Of a stretch of 62,459 bases of DNA, positions 34,069-42,374 are shown in pieces. Made by a program: the position numbers and the translations under genes. A model generated the notes under the pieces. The model did no database searches, was not told the DNA's origin, and worked only from the letters and a program-made list of their open reading frames with translations. The DNA lies in assembly GCA_013287435.1 (NCBI GenBank), contig JABDDU010000008.1:1-62459 (forward strand), in the 5' to 3' direction. Positions within the stretch are counted from its first letter, which is position 1, and every line of letters begins with the position of its first letter. The stretch comes from Verrucomicrobiota bacterium (lineage in GTDB: Bacteria; Pseudomonadota; Gammaproteobacteria; Coxiellales; Coxiellaceae).

Positions 34069-34196
34069 GTGTGAGTGTGAGTTATCGGTGTGAGTGAATG
34101 TAAGTTGCCCTATATTTTAAATATAAATATAGGAAATAATAACATTCAATGACCAGGCTATGGCTCTGTGACACTCACACTGATCACTCACACTAC
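34069..34196. repeat. Tandem-repeat-armed element between sufB and sufC
   Basis: Left arm GTGTGAGTGTGAGTTATCGG followed by TGTGAGTG, and right arm CACTCACACTGATCACTCAC at 34174-34193. A separate AT-rich dyad in between (CCTATATTTTAAATATAAAT, then ATAGG) could form its own stem. The core reads GGCTCTGTGAC, a variant of CCTCTGAC. It interrupts an operon whose genes otherwise overlap. Confidence 0.8.
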
Positions 34197-35636
34197 TTAC
34201 CCAACAGATCCTTCCAAACTCACGGCCAACAACTTTTGCGCTTCAACCGCAAACTCCATCGGCAATTCTTGAAAGACGGTTTTACAAAATCCATTCACAA
34301 TCATCGACACCGCATCTTCTGATGAAATGCCACGCGATCGACAATAAAATAATTGGTCGTCGCTGATTTTAGAAGTCGTTGCTTCATGCTCTATTTGTGC
34401 TGATTTATTTTTCACAGCAATAGTCGGATACGTATGAGCACCACAATGATCACCAATTAATAATGAATCACATTGACTATAATTACGCGAATTTTCCGCC
34501 ATCGGTGATACGCGCACCAAACCACGATAGCTGTTTTGTGCGTGACCCACTGAAATTCCCTTGGAAATAATAGTGCTTTTCGTATTTTTTCCAACATGAA
34601 TCATTTTAGTTCCTGTATCGGCTTGCTGATAATGATTGGTGAACGCAACGGAATAAAATTCACCGACGGAATGATCTCCGCGTAAAATCACACTCGGATA
34701 TTTCCAAGTAATCGCAGAACCCGTTTCAATTTGTGTCCACGAAATTTTCGCGTGATTTCCCTCACAGATACCGCGTTTGGTGACAAAATTATAAATACCG
34801 CCTTTACCATTTTCATCGCCCGGATACCAATTTTGCACCGTAGAATATTTTATCGTTGCATTTTTATGCGCCACCAATTCAACCACCGCTGCGTGCAACT
34901 GATTTTCATCTCGCATGGGTGCTGTGCAACCTTCCAAATAACTCACCTGACTATTGTCATCAGCAATAATTAACGTGCGTTCAAATTGTCCTGTATTTGC
35001 AGCATTAATACGAAAATAAGTGGATAATTCCATGGGACAACGTACGCCTTTGGGAATATACACAAATGATCCATCCGTAAATACCGCAGAATTTAAAGTT
35101 GCAAAAAAATTATCACGATACGACACAACCGATCCTAAATATTCTTCAATTAACGCAGGATGATTTTGTACCGCTTCTGAAAACGAACAAAAAATCACAC
35201 CCACTTCTTTTAATTTTTCTTTAAATGTTGTTGCAACGGAAACGCTATCAAACACAGCATCGACTGCAACACCTGCTAACTTGGCACGTTCATGCAATGG
35301 CACACCTAATTTTTCGTATGTTTCTAATAATTTGGGGTCAACGTCATCGATACTTTTTAATAATTTTTTTTTCGGTGCGGCATAATAACTGATGGCTTGA
35401 TAATCAATAGGATCAATTTTTAAATGCGACCATTCAGGAAATTTCAGGGTTAACCAATGACGATACGCTTTTAATCTAAAATCCAATAAAAATGCCGGCT
35501 CATTTTTTTTTGCTGAAATATGGCGAATCACCTCTTCATTTAAACCAGGCGGTACAGTTTCCATCTCAATATCCGTGACGAAGCCGTGTTGGTAAGAAGT
35601 GTTTATCGCATCATTGAGGGGGTTATTGTTTGTCAT
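34197..35636 (-). CDS. sufB: SUF scaffold subunit
   Basis: The 479-residue SufB, normal full length, on which Fe-S clusters are built. Signature segments include [33 protein letters not shown], the cysteine in [20 protein letters not shown], and [20 protein letters not shown] with the essential cysteine near residue 400. The end [18 protein letters not shown] is typical. ATG 35636 is taken from homologous length (M-T-N-N-N-P); no good ribosome site precedes it. No SufR or IscR gene is near. A degraded MITE-like copy lies about 30 bp upstream of the start. Confidence 0.96.
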   Translation of the reverse strand: MTNNNPLNDAINTSYQHGFVTDIEMETVPPGLNEEVIRHISAKKNEPAFLLDFRLKAYRHWLTLKFPEWSHLKIDPIDYQAISYYAAPKKKLLKSIDDVDPKLLETYEKLGVPLHERAKLAGVAVDAVFDSVSVATTFKEKLKEVGVIFCSFSEAVQNHPALIEEYLGSVVSYRDNFFATLNSAVFTDGSFVYIPKGVRCPMELSTYFRINAANTGQFERTLIIADDNSQVSYLEGCTAPMRDENQLHAAVVELVAHKNATIKYSTVQNWYPGDENGKGGIYNFVTKRGICEGNHAKISWTQIETGSAITWKYPSVILRGDHSVGEFYSVAFTNHYQQADTGTKMIHVGKNTKSTIISKGISVGHAQNSYRGLVRVSPMAENSRNYSQCDSLLIGDHCGAHTYPTIAVKNKSAQIEHEATTSKISDDQLFYCRSRGISSEDAVSMIVNGFCKTVFQELPMEFAVEAQKLLAVSLEGSVG

Positions 35637-35668
35637 AATTGTGCAATATAGTACCATACCTATACTAT

Positions 35669-35741
35669 AATGCGAATTGACTTCGCTGACTTAACGGTGT
35701 GAGCGAATGTTGTGGTTACGGATGGTTTGAGGGGAGTGTGA
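35669..35741. repeat. MITE-like repeat family 1, degenerate copy E
   Basis: Starts AATGCGAATTGACTTCGCTG, then GTGTGAGCGAATGTTGTGGT, then TACGGATGGTTTGAGGGGAG. About 73 bp match one end of family 1 with substitutions; the other end is gone. It lies upstream of sufB (minus strand) and the CDF gene (plus strand), i.e. in a divergent promoter region. Confidence 0.7.
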
Positions 35742-35823
35742 TGAACAGGGAAATGTAAAGAATGTAGCCCAATAATTCACATTATATAACAATTGTCGAT
35801 AAATACTGAAATGTTCACTTATT

Positions 35824-36960
35824 ATGGAAAATAATCAAAAAGAAAAAACAATCCTGCTCGTGTCGCTCATCAATGCCGGCATCAACGCATTATTAGCTAT
35901 CCTAAAAATCGTTATTGGCAAAATTGGTTATTCACAAGCATTAATTGCTGACGGTATTCATTCATTCTCTGATTTAATCAGTGATGCACTTGTTTTTATC
36001 GCAGCGCGTGCCAGCATTCAACATCCCGATAAAGAACATCCTTACGGTCATAGACGCATTGAAACGGTTGGAACGATTGCGATTGGATTAATTTTATTTG
36101 CGGTATCCGCCATTATTTTTGATGAAGCCATATTACGATTGATTCATCATGCTTTTCAAAAACCAACCAGCGTTGTGATTATGGTTGCGATTATTTCTAT
36201 GGTGGCTAATGAATGGTTATTTCATTACTCAAAAAAGAAAGGCGAAACCATCAACTCTCATTTATTAATCAGCAATGCATGGCATAAACGCAGTGATGTA
36301 TTTGTTTCACTGATCGTATTAATCAGCGTCATCGGCAGTATGTTGGGATGGTCATGGTTAGATGCGATAGGTGCGATGATTATTGCCATTCTGATTACTA
36401 AAATGGCTATTAGAATGATTTGGCAATCCGCACAAGAATTGATTGATCACGGTGTTGATGAAAAAATATTAGCAGCAATGAAAAATACAATAAATGCAGT
36501 GCCCGGTGTGCGCTCGATTCATCAATTGCGTACTCGTCTACATGGTAATTCCATTCTTGTTGATCTACATATCATCGTTGATCCTTTTATCAGTGTTTCT
36601 GAAGGACATCATATTGGCGAAGAAGTTCATGCCAATCTATTGCAATCCATAAAAAATATAAGCGATGTCACCGTGCACATTGACCCTGAAAATGATGAAA
36701 TATCGCGACCCTCATTGCATTTACCCAATCGTGAAACAGTGAAAAAAATGTTGGGGGCTCGTTGGTCATCATTACCCGGTTATTCAAAAACAAAAAAAAT
36801 GACCCTGCATTATTTAGAAGGCAATTTATATATTGAAATTTTTATTCCGATTGATGCCATGGAAAATTTTTCAGCGAATGAATTATTGGAAAAATATCGT
36901 GATACTATTCGCGATATTCCTGAAATTACAAGTGTTGTGATACACTGGATGCCGAAATAA
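35824..36960 (+). CDS. Cation diffusion facilitator family transporter
   Basis: Inner-membrane metal/proton antiporter of 378 residues. About six transmembrane segments fall in the first 215 residues. The family signature IADGIHSFSDLISDAL near residue 41 holds metal-site Asp43 and Asp50, HPYGHRRIETVGTIA is near 73, and HKRSDVFVSLIVL holds the second metal-site His/Asp pair. The cytoplasmic C-terminal domain (TRLHGNSILVDLHIIVDP) is followed by an extra region of about 75 residues. The exported metal (Zn, Fe, Mn or other) cannot be told; the motif spacing resembles FieF-type members. The gap to sbcB is 1 bp, so the two genes form an operon. Confidence 0.9.
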   Translation: MENNQKEKTILLVSLINAGINALLAILKIVIGKIGYSQALIADGIHSFSDLISDALVFIAARASIQHPDKEHPYGHRRIETVGTIAIGLILFAVSAIIFDEAILRLIHHAFQKPTSVVIMVAIISMVANEWLFHYSKKKGETINSHLLISNAWHKRSDVFVSLIVLISVIGSMLGWSWLDAIGAMIIAILITKMAIRMIWQSAQELIDHGVDEKILAAMKNTINAVPGVRSIHQLRTRLHGNSILVDLHIIVDPFISVSEGHHIGEEVHANLLQSIKNISDVTVHIDPENDEISRPSLHLPNRETVKKMLGARWSSLPGYSKTKKMTLHYLEGNLYIEIFIPIDAMENFSANELLEKYRDTIRDIPEITSVVIHWMPK

Positions 36961-36961
36961 T

Positions 36962-38359
36962 ATGTCAAACCAAACTTACCTATTCTACGACATCGAAACC
37001 ACTGGATTAAATAAATGTTTCGATCAAGTATTACAGTTTGCAGCGATACGAACCGATCATCAATTAAATGAAATTTCACGCGAAGAAATGGCGGTGACAT
37101 TAAATTGCGATGTGGTTCCATCACCTGGCGCTATTATGACGCATCGCATGGGTGTTGATCAGTTTTCAAATGGACTGTCTGAATTAGAAGCGATTCAAAA
37201 AATTCACACGTTATTAAATACACCCAATACCATCAGCGTTGGCTATAATTCCTTGGGTTTTGACGATGAATTTTTGCGTTTTTCTTTTTATAAAAATTTA
37301 TTGCCGCCCTACACACATCAATATTCTAATGGTTGCGGACGCATGGATATTTATCCCATCACAGTATTATATTATTTATTTAAACCGGATCATTTAATAT
37401 GGCCTAATACAAATGACGTCGTTAACTTTAAATTAGAAAATTTAAATGCGAATAATAATTTTTTTGAAGGGGCAGCGCATAACGCCATGGTTGATGTGGA
37501 AGTGACGCTTGCGCTCGCTAGAAAATTATTGGAAGATCAATCGATGTGGAATTTTGTGATAGATTATTTTAATAAAAAAACAGATGAAGCACGTATTGGA
37601 AAAAATAAAGTGGGATTGATGGTGAACGGAAAAATAGGCAATGCTGCTCAATTTATTGCGCCCGTTATCAGTCTTGGACAACACCAGCATTATAAAAATC
37701 AAAGCCTATGGTTACGATTAGATGGTGAAAATTTATCAAAAACAAAATCAAATGCCATTAACGAAACAACAAAAATTTTAAAAAAACGCTTAGGTGAACC
37801 ACCGATTTTTCTGCCACTCAAAGAACGTTATGTTAATTTACTGTCTGATGATCGAAAAAAAATAATAGAAGAAAATAAACGATGGATAGAAAAAAATTCT
37901 GATCTTTTTAATGCCATCGAAAAATTTTATCAACATGAAAAATATCCGGAAGTTCCAGAGCGCGATAGCGATGCTGCATTATACGATATTGGTTTTCCAA
38001 CACCCAAAGAAGAAACCTTATTTCGTCAATTTCATGCGGCAAAACCAGAAAAAAAATTATCGGTTGCAATGCAATTTCCAAATAGTGTTAGACAAGAACA
38101 AGCCATCAGAATTTTGGCGCGTCATTTTCCAGATTTTTTATCGGATGCTGATAGAATAAAATTTGATGTGTATTTACATTCTCAACCAGTTGATTTTCGC
38201 GGCGAAAAAAAATTAACAATTGCGCAGGCGCTCATTGAGATTGATGCGTTAGAAAAAACTAAATCACTGGATGCGGAACAAAATAAATTGTTGGGTGAGC
38301 TGAGAAAGTTTTTAAATAATTCACACACATCAATCAGCACTGGCGTCAGGGATCAGTGA
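36962..38359 (+). CDS. sbcB: Exodeoxyribonuclease I
   Basis: A 3'-5' exonuclease specific for single-stranded DNA, used in recombination and mismatch repair; 465 residues (E. coli 475). DEDDh motifs: FYDIETTGLNKCFDQVLQFA at the N-terminus, GYNSLGFDDEFLRFSFYKNL near 97, and AHNAMVDVEVTLALARKL near 175. The SH3-like and C-terminal helical ExoI domains follow (YPEVPERDSDAALYDIGF, then FPDFLSDADRIKF). It starts 1 bp after the CDF stop. Its TGA stop lies inside a perfect inverted repeat (38344-38368). Confidence 0.95.
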   Translation: MSNQTYLFYDIETTGLNKCFDQVLQFAAIRTDHQLNEISREEMAVTLNCDVVPSPGAIMTHRMGVDQFSNGLSELEAIQKIHTLLNTPNTISVGYNSLGFDDEFLRFSFYKNLLPPYTHQYSNGCGRMDIYPITVLYYLFKPDHLIWPNTNDVVNFKLENLNANNNFFEGAAHNAMVDVEVTLALARKLLEDQSMWNFVIDYFNKKTDEARIGKNKVGLMVNGKIGNAAQFIAPVISLGQHQHYKNQSLWLRLDGENLSKTKSNAINETTKILKKRLGEPPIFLPLKERYVNLLSDDRKKIIEENKRWIEKNSDLFNAIEKFYQHEKYPEVPERDSDAALYDIGFPTPKEETLFRQFHAAKPEKKLSVAMQFPNSVRQEQAIRILARHFPDFLSDADRIKFDVYLHSQPVDFRGEKKLTIAQALIEIDALEKTKSLDAEQNKLLGELRKFLNNSHTSISTGVRDQ

Positions 38360-38368
38360 TCCCTGACG
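38344..38368. terminator. Bidirectional terminator-like inverted repeat
   Basis: CGTCAGGGATCA and TGATCCCTGACG form a 12-bp perfect stem around a one-base centre, between the convergent sbcB and coiled-coil genes. There is no T-run on either side, so it may act as a mRNA 3' stabiliser or a factor-assisted terminator. The GATCAG unit is related to the arm sequence of the tandem-repeat elements. Confidence 0.5.
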
Positions 38369-38374
38369 ATCTAT

Positions 38375-38743
38375 TTACGGTTTCGCTGCCGCAGGTTCAG
38401 GCGTTGTTGTAACAACGACAGGTTCAGGCGTTGCTGTAACAACAGGTGCTGTGCCCGCCTTCACCATTTCCGCTTGCACTTGTTTAATTTCGCTGCTTAA
38501 TTGCATTTGCATTTGCTGCATTTCCGTTTGCATATGCGCTAATTGTCCTTGCACTTGTGTTTGCAAATCAGAAATTGCCTTTTGTGTCGTTGTTTGTTGC
38601 GCTGCCAATGCCTCATGCATTTCTGCTGAAACACTGGTAATTTGTTTTTGCAAAGTATCAATGGCCGCTTGATCCGAATTGGCTGCAAAAACCGAAGCCG
38701 AAACACTTAATCCAAGAATTAATACGAAAGACGTCAATTTCAT
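38375..38743 (-). CDS. Small periplasmic coiled-coil protein
   Basis: 122 residues. A Sec signal peptide (MKLTSFVLILGLSVSASVFA, cleavage after A20) precedes a predicted coiled coil over about residues 25-90, rich in Gln, Met and Ala with heptad spacing (QLAHMQTEMQQMQMQLSSEI). The C-terminal tail repeats T-P-E-P-V-V-V-T-T twice and ends A-A-A-K-P. AAGGGAG lies before the ATG. No family is recognised. It could be an envelope spacer or a small Lpp-like protein, but there is no lipobox and no C-terminal Lys-Arg anchor. Confidence 0.7.
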   Translation of the reverse strand: MKLTSFVLILGLSVSASVFAANSDQAAIDTLQKQITSVSAEMHEALAAQQTTTQKAISDLQTQVQGQLAHMQTEMQQMQMQLSSEIKQVQAEMVKAGTAPVVTATPEPVVVTTTPEPAAAKP

Positions 38744-38791
38744 TTTTAGTACTCCCTTATAAAAGTTATTGCGTGCACGTCCCCTACAGTA

Positions 38792-40186
38792 TTATTTTTT
38801 GAATGTCCGTGTCAACAATCCAAAAAGCACTGGCGCCGAACACCCCAACACCACCCCACTCACAATAATAATCTCGTACGTCACCACATTGCCGACAGGT
38901 ATTTGGGTTGGCGGAAAAAACCCGATAACAACGGCAAACAAACAGGTGATTAATCCAAGCAAACAGGTAAACCATAATCCCACTTTTCCACCTGGAATTT
39001 TGAATGCACGTGGCTGATTGGGAAATTTATAACGCAACATGATTGCTGCTGGAAACATCGCGACATAAACCAGCAATGCCAAAATAGAAGTCACATCGGT
39101 CAAAACCCAAAATCCACTGCTCACAGTGGGCATTAAAATAAAGGCGGAGCACATCACCGTAAATAATACACCCTGCAATAATAAAATGCGTACCGGTGTA
39201 TTGTTTTTTGAAACCTTATTAAGGGATGCCGGCAATGAACCATCTCTACAAGCAGCCAACATTCCTTTGCTCGGTCCTAGCATCCATGCAGCTGCTCCAC
39301 CAATGGCACCACATACAATTAATACCGATAAAATAGGCATAAACCACATCATGTGAAACTTTTGAAAAAATAATTCGAAGGCTTGAAGTAATCCCGATAC
39401 CACATTTAATTTTTGCGCTGGCACCACAATAGAAATTGCGAGTGATCCCAAAATTAACGTAAATAAAATAATCAGTATCGAATAAAAAACGGCTTTCGGA
39501 TAATCCCGTTGTGGATTTTCCACTTCACGCGCATGTGCTGCGGACATTTCCATTCCCACAAGACCATACAACACGGCAATTAACAACACCAAATTATCAA
39601 CGTGTTTTAAATTGGGAACAAATGATTTTACGGTAAATGCGATTTGAATCGGTTTTCCCATGGCAATCCAAATCACGCCCAAGACAACAATGAGCAGCAT
39701 CGGAATAAGGGTGCCAACAATAGCAGAAAAATTGCTAAGCCAACCTGCAACACGCATCCCCAAACAATTCACAATCGTGCATCCCCAAAAAACAATCATA
39801 ATCACACTGAGCATATATATTTTGCTGTGTGCTAAGGCGGGATTGAAAGTGTAGGCAATCGCAACCGCGATCACCGACATAATCGTTGGATACCAAACGA
39901 TATTATAAAACCACTGCAGCCAGATCGTTAAAAATCCAATTTTATTGCCAAAGGCTTCACGTACCCACACGTATACTCCACCCGTTTCAGGCCAACCCGT
40001 TGCTAATTCGGCGGACACCAAAGACACCGGCAGAAAAAAAGCGATGGCTGCTAATAAGTAATAAAAGACCGCAGAAAATCCATATTCTGCACTGAAAGGT
40101 AATGTGCGTAAGCTGTCAATCGCGATTACGTTGATGGCGACGAGGCTTAATAAGCTTAAAGGCTTTCTGATGGTTATTTTAGTCAT
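38792..40186 (-). CDS. APC-family amino acid permease / antiporter
   Basis: 464 residues with about 12 hydrophobic segments. The N-terminal region (LSLLSLVAINVIAIDSLRTL, then ELATGWPETGGVYVWVREAFG) is of the APC superfamily, close to the glutamate:GABA antiporter branch. TM6 region: YGLVGMEMSAAHAREVENPQ, then RDYPKA. The likely substrate is an amino acid or amine, but specificity cannot be read. A tandem-repeat element lies just upstream of the start, between it and tsaB. Confidence 0.88.
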   Translation of the reverse strand: MTKITIRKPLSLLSLVAINVIAIDSLRTLPFSAEYGFSAVFYYLLAAIAFFLPVSLVSAELATGWPETGGVYVWVREAFGNKIGFLTIWLQWFYNIVWYPTIMSVIAVAIAYTFNPALAHSKIYMLSVIMIVFWGCTIVNCLGMRVAGWLSNFSAIVGTLIPMLLIVVLGVIWIAMGKPIQIAFTVKSFVPNLKHVDNLVLLIAVLYGLVGMEMSAAHAREVENPQRDYPKAVFYSILIILFTLILGSLAISIVVPAQKLNVVSGLLQAFELFFQKFHMMWFMPILSVLIVCGAIGGAAAWMLGPSKGMLAACRDGSLPASLNKVSKNNTPVRILLLQGVLFTVMCSAFILMPTVSSGFWVLTDVTSILALLVYVAMFPAAIMLRYKFPNQPRAFKIPGGKVGLWFTCLLGLITCLFAVVIGFFPPTQIPVGNVVTYEIIIVSGVVLGCSAPVLFGLLTRTFKK

Positions 40187-40198
40187 GTTTGTTCTCTT

Positions 40199-40283
40199 GT
40201 GTGAGTGTGAGTGTGGGTGTGGGTGTGAGTAGAATATTAAATCGTTCCTCTGATGCTCACACTCACACTCACACTCACACTCA
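40199..40283. repeat. Tandem-repeat-armed hairpin upstream of the APC permease
   Basis: Left arm GTGTGAGTGTGAGTGTGGGT followed by GTGGGTGTGAGT, core AGAATATTAAATCGTTCCTC followed by TGATGC, right arm of four to five CTCACA hexamers ending at 40283. The core aligns with 47764-47788 (AAAATATTAAATCATGCCTC). It can form a stem of about 25 bp in RNA from either strand. Confidence 0.85.
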
Positions 40284-40332
40284 TATCGTAAAAGTCATGG
40301 TGATCACTGTTCAATTGAATTTAAAAAGAAGG

Positions 40333-40968
40333 CTATTTGTGGTTGTAAACCACGTGTCGCACATAATGCGGATGAGCGTTTTCCGGAGAAACGATCTCAT
40401 TGCGAAGGTATTTTGATGTGGCAATCGTTAACATTGCTTTTGCTTCCGGATAAGTATCATCTGAAAAAATATTTCCAGCGAATGCACATCCTAAGGCAGC
40501 AAAAGCATTTGTGTCAAGTTTATCGGGTGTGTCAATTGCATCTTCCTGTTGCGCCTGCATAACGCCATTCTCATCACAAACATAAAAACCCCAGTAAATC
40601 TCGTGCATTCTGGCATCCCATCCTGAGATAATTTTCTTTTCGCGCGTTTTTTCATATTTCGTTTGCGCAATCACTTGTAATGTTGACACGGGAATTAACG
40701 AGATTTTTAATCCAAATCCCAATCCTTGCGCTATCCCTGTTGCCAACCGTACACCCATAAAACTACCGGGACCATTACCAAAAGCAATTGCCGTTAAATC
40801 AGATAATCCGATATGCGCTTCATTTAATAAATCTTGAATCATAAGTAATATTTTTTGCGCGTGCATTTGCGGCGCAATTTCGTGTTGAAAAAAAATATGA
40901 TGATTCGCCTGTAATGCCACCGTACAAGCATTGGTTGCGGTATCGAAAGTTAAAATATTGGACGTCAC
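40333..40968 (-). CDS. tsaB: tRNA threonylcarbamoyladenosine biosynthesis protein TsaB
   Basis: 211 residues. TsaB partners TsaD in the t6A37 modification of ANN-decoding tRNAs. It begins M-T-S-N-I-L-T-F-D-T-A-T-N-A-C and contains AFGNGPGSFMGVRLATGIAQ, the ASKHA fold of TsaB without the TsaD metal histidines. The start is taken as the GTG at 40966-40968. It is itself the last unit of a hexamer repeat array (GTGAGT); the longer open frame back to 41028 would merely translate the repeat as Ser-Val units. Divergent from pabB. Confidence 0.9.
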   Translation of the reverse strand: MTSNILTFDTATNACTVALQANHHIFFQHEIAPQMHAQKILLMIQDLLNEAHIGLSDLTAIAFGNGPGSFMGVRLATGIAQGLGFGLKISLIPVSTLQVIAQTKYEKTREKKIISGWDARMHEIYWGFYVCDENGVMQAQQEDAIDTPDKLDTNAFAALGCAFAGNIFSDDTYPEAKAMLTIATSKYLRNEIVSPENAHPHYVRHVVYNHK

Positions 40969-40995
40969 ACTCACACTCACACTCTCACTCACACT
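40965..40995. repeat. Hexamer array in the tsaB/pabB divergent region
   Basis: CACACTCACACTCACACTCT followed by CACTCACAC: five hexamer-like units filling most of the 50-bp gap between the tsaB start codon (40968) and the pabB start codon (41019). Expansion or loss of units would shift promoter spacing and the upstream end of tsaB. Confidence 0.8.
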
Positions 40996-41018
40996 GCGCC
41001 TATGGTAACCTACGCACC

Positions 41019-42374
41019 ATGCACACACAATTACTACCCTATCAAAACAACTCCGCAGAACTGTTTGCCCATTTCGTGCAGTTACCTTATGCGGTATTTT
41101 TTGATTCTTGTTTACCAGAACAGAATCAAGGGCGATATGATATTATGGCTGCTGAACCCAGTGAAATAATCACTGATGAAAAAAATATTTTTTCAAAAAT
41201 TCGCAAAGCATTGGAAGATCGCAGAGACGCCATGGATGGTATCTCAAAAAAATTACCTTTCACCATTGGCGCTATCGGTTATTTAAGTTATGACATCGGC
41301 AGAACACTTGAAAAAATCCCCGCAATAGCCATCGATGATATTGCACTCCCAAAAGCAGTGGTTGGTATTTATGATTGGAGTATTGTGGTTGATCATTCTG
41401 AAAAAAAAACTTATTTTAATTCACTCCATCCTTTTGATCATTCTAAAATAAAAAATATTCTAGCGCTATTAAAACAAAAACCCCGGACAGCAAAAAAATT
41501 CGCGCTCACCAAAAATTTTCAATCTAACATGACAAAATCATTTTATAAAAATGCTTTTGATGAAATCAAAAAAAATATTATGGCGGGCAATTGTTACCAG
41601 GTGAATTTTGCACAGCGTTTTTCGGCTGAATTTACCGGTTCGTCGTGGAATGCGTATCGATCATTACGCGAAAAAAATCCAGCGCCGTATTCAGCATTTA
41701 TGCAATTAGAAAATGCTTCTATTTTAAGTTGCTCGCCAGAACGATTTTTAAAAGTGACTGATCGTGTTGTTGAAACCAAACCCATCAAAGGCACCTCACC
41801 CCGTTTTCCTAATTCCCATCAAGATCGTCTGTCAGCAATAACATTATTAAACAGTGAAAAGGATCGCGCCGAAAATGTGATGATTGTGGATTTATTGCGT
41901 AATGATTTATCTCGCGTTTGTCATGATGTAACAGTACAACAGCTTTGCGCACTCGAAAGTTTTTCTAATGTGCATCATTTGGTCAGCACTATTACGGCAA
42001 CATTAGCAGATAGTCAAACCGCTATTGATTTACTAGAGAACTGTTTTCCGGGTGGATCTATTACCGGCGCACCCAAAATGGCTGCCATGAAAATGATTGA
42101 ATCATTAGAACCACATCGACGATCTGTTTATTGCGGTAGCTTATTTTATGCGGATATTAACGGCAATTGTGATAGCAATATCGCGATTCGTACGGTGATT
42201 TGCGATAAAAATAAAATACATTGTTATGCGGGTGGTGGGATTGTGTTTGATTCAGAGTGTGAAAAAGAATATGCGGAAACACTCACAAAAATAGGGAAAA
42301 TAATTAAAAATCTTTCCAGCTTCCAGAAACCAAACCGTAAGTTAAAACACCACCGCTCGATCCACTTCCGGTGA
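41019..42374 (+). CDS. pabB: Aminodeoxychorismate synthase component I
   Basis: Chorismate-utilising enzyme for p-aminobenzoate and folate; 451 residues from ATG 41019. The start upstream (40914) would translate the opposite hexamer array as Ser-His repeats and is rejected. Motifs: VNFAQRFSAEFTGS, SCSPERFLKV, TKPIKGTSPR (the PIKGT of PabB, with the lysine typical of PabB rather than TrpE), SEKDRAENVMIVDLLRNDLS and FPGGSITGAPKMAAMKMI. The gene's last 71 bp overlap, in antisense, the end of the convergent pilin-like gene. Confidence 0.92.
   Translation: MHTQLLPYQNNSAELFAHFVQLPYAVFFDSCLPEQNQGRYDIMAAEPSEIITDEKNIFSKIRKALEDRRDAMDGISKKLPFTIGAIGYLSYDIGRTLEKIPAIAIDDIALPKAVVGIYDWSIVVDHSEKKTYFNSLHPFDHSKIKNILALLKQKPRTAKKFALTKNFQSNMTKSFYKNAFDEIKKNIMAGNCYQVNFAQRFSAEFTGSSWNAYRSLREKNPAPYSAFMQLENASILSCSPERFLKVTDRVVETKPIKGTSPRFPNSHQDRLSAITLLNSEKDRAENVMIVDLLRNDLSRVCHDVTVQQLCALESFSNVHHLVSTITATLADSQTAIDLLENCFPGGSITGAPKMAAMKMIESLEPHRRSVYCGSLFYADINGNCDSNIAIRTVICDKNKIHCYAGGGIVFDSECEKEYAETLTKIGKIIKNLSSFQKPNRKLKHHRSIHFR

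Noticed and set aside
40914-41018. Longer PabB N-terminus with Ser-His repeats, and longer TsaB, LolD and LolC N-termini with Ser-Val, Leu-Thr or Val-Gly repeats
   Set aside because: They are translations of intergenic hexamer arrays; family starts lie downstream and are in good positions.
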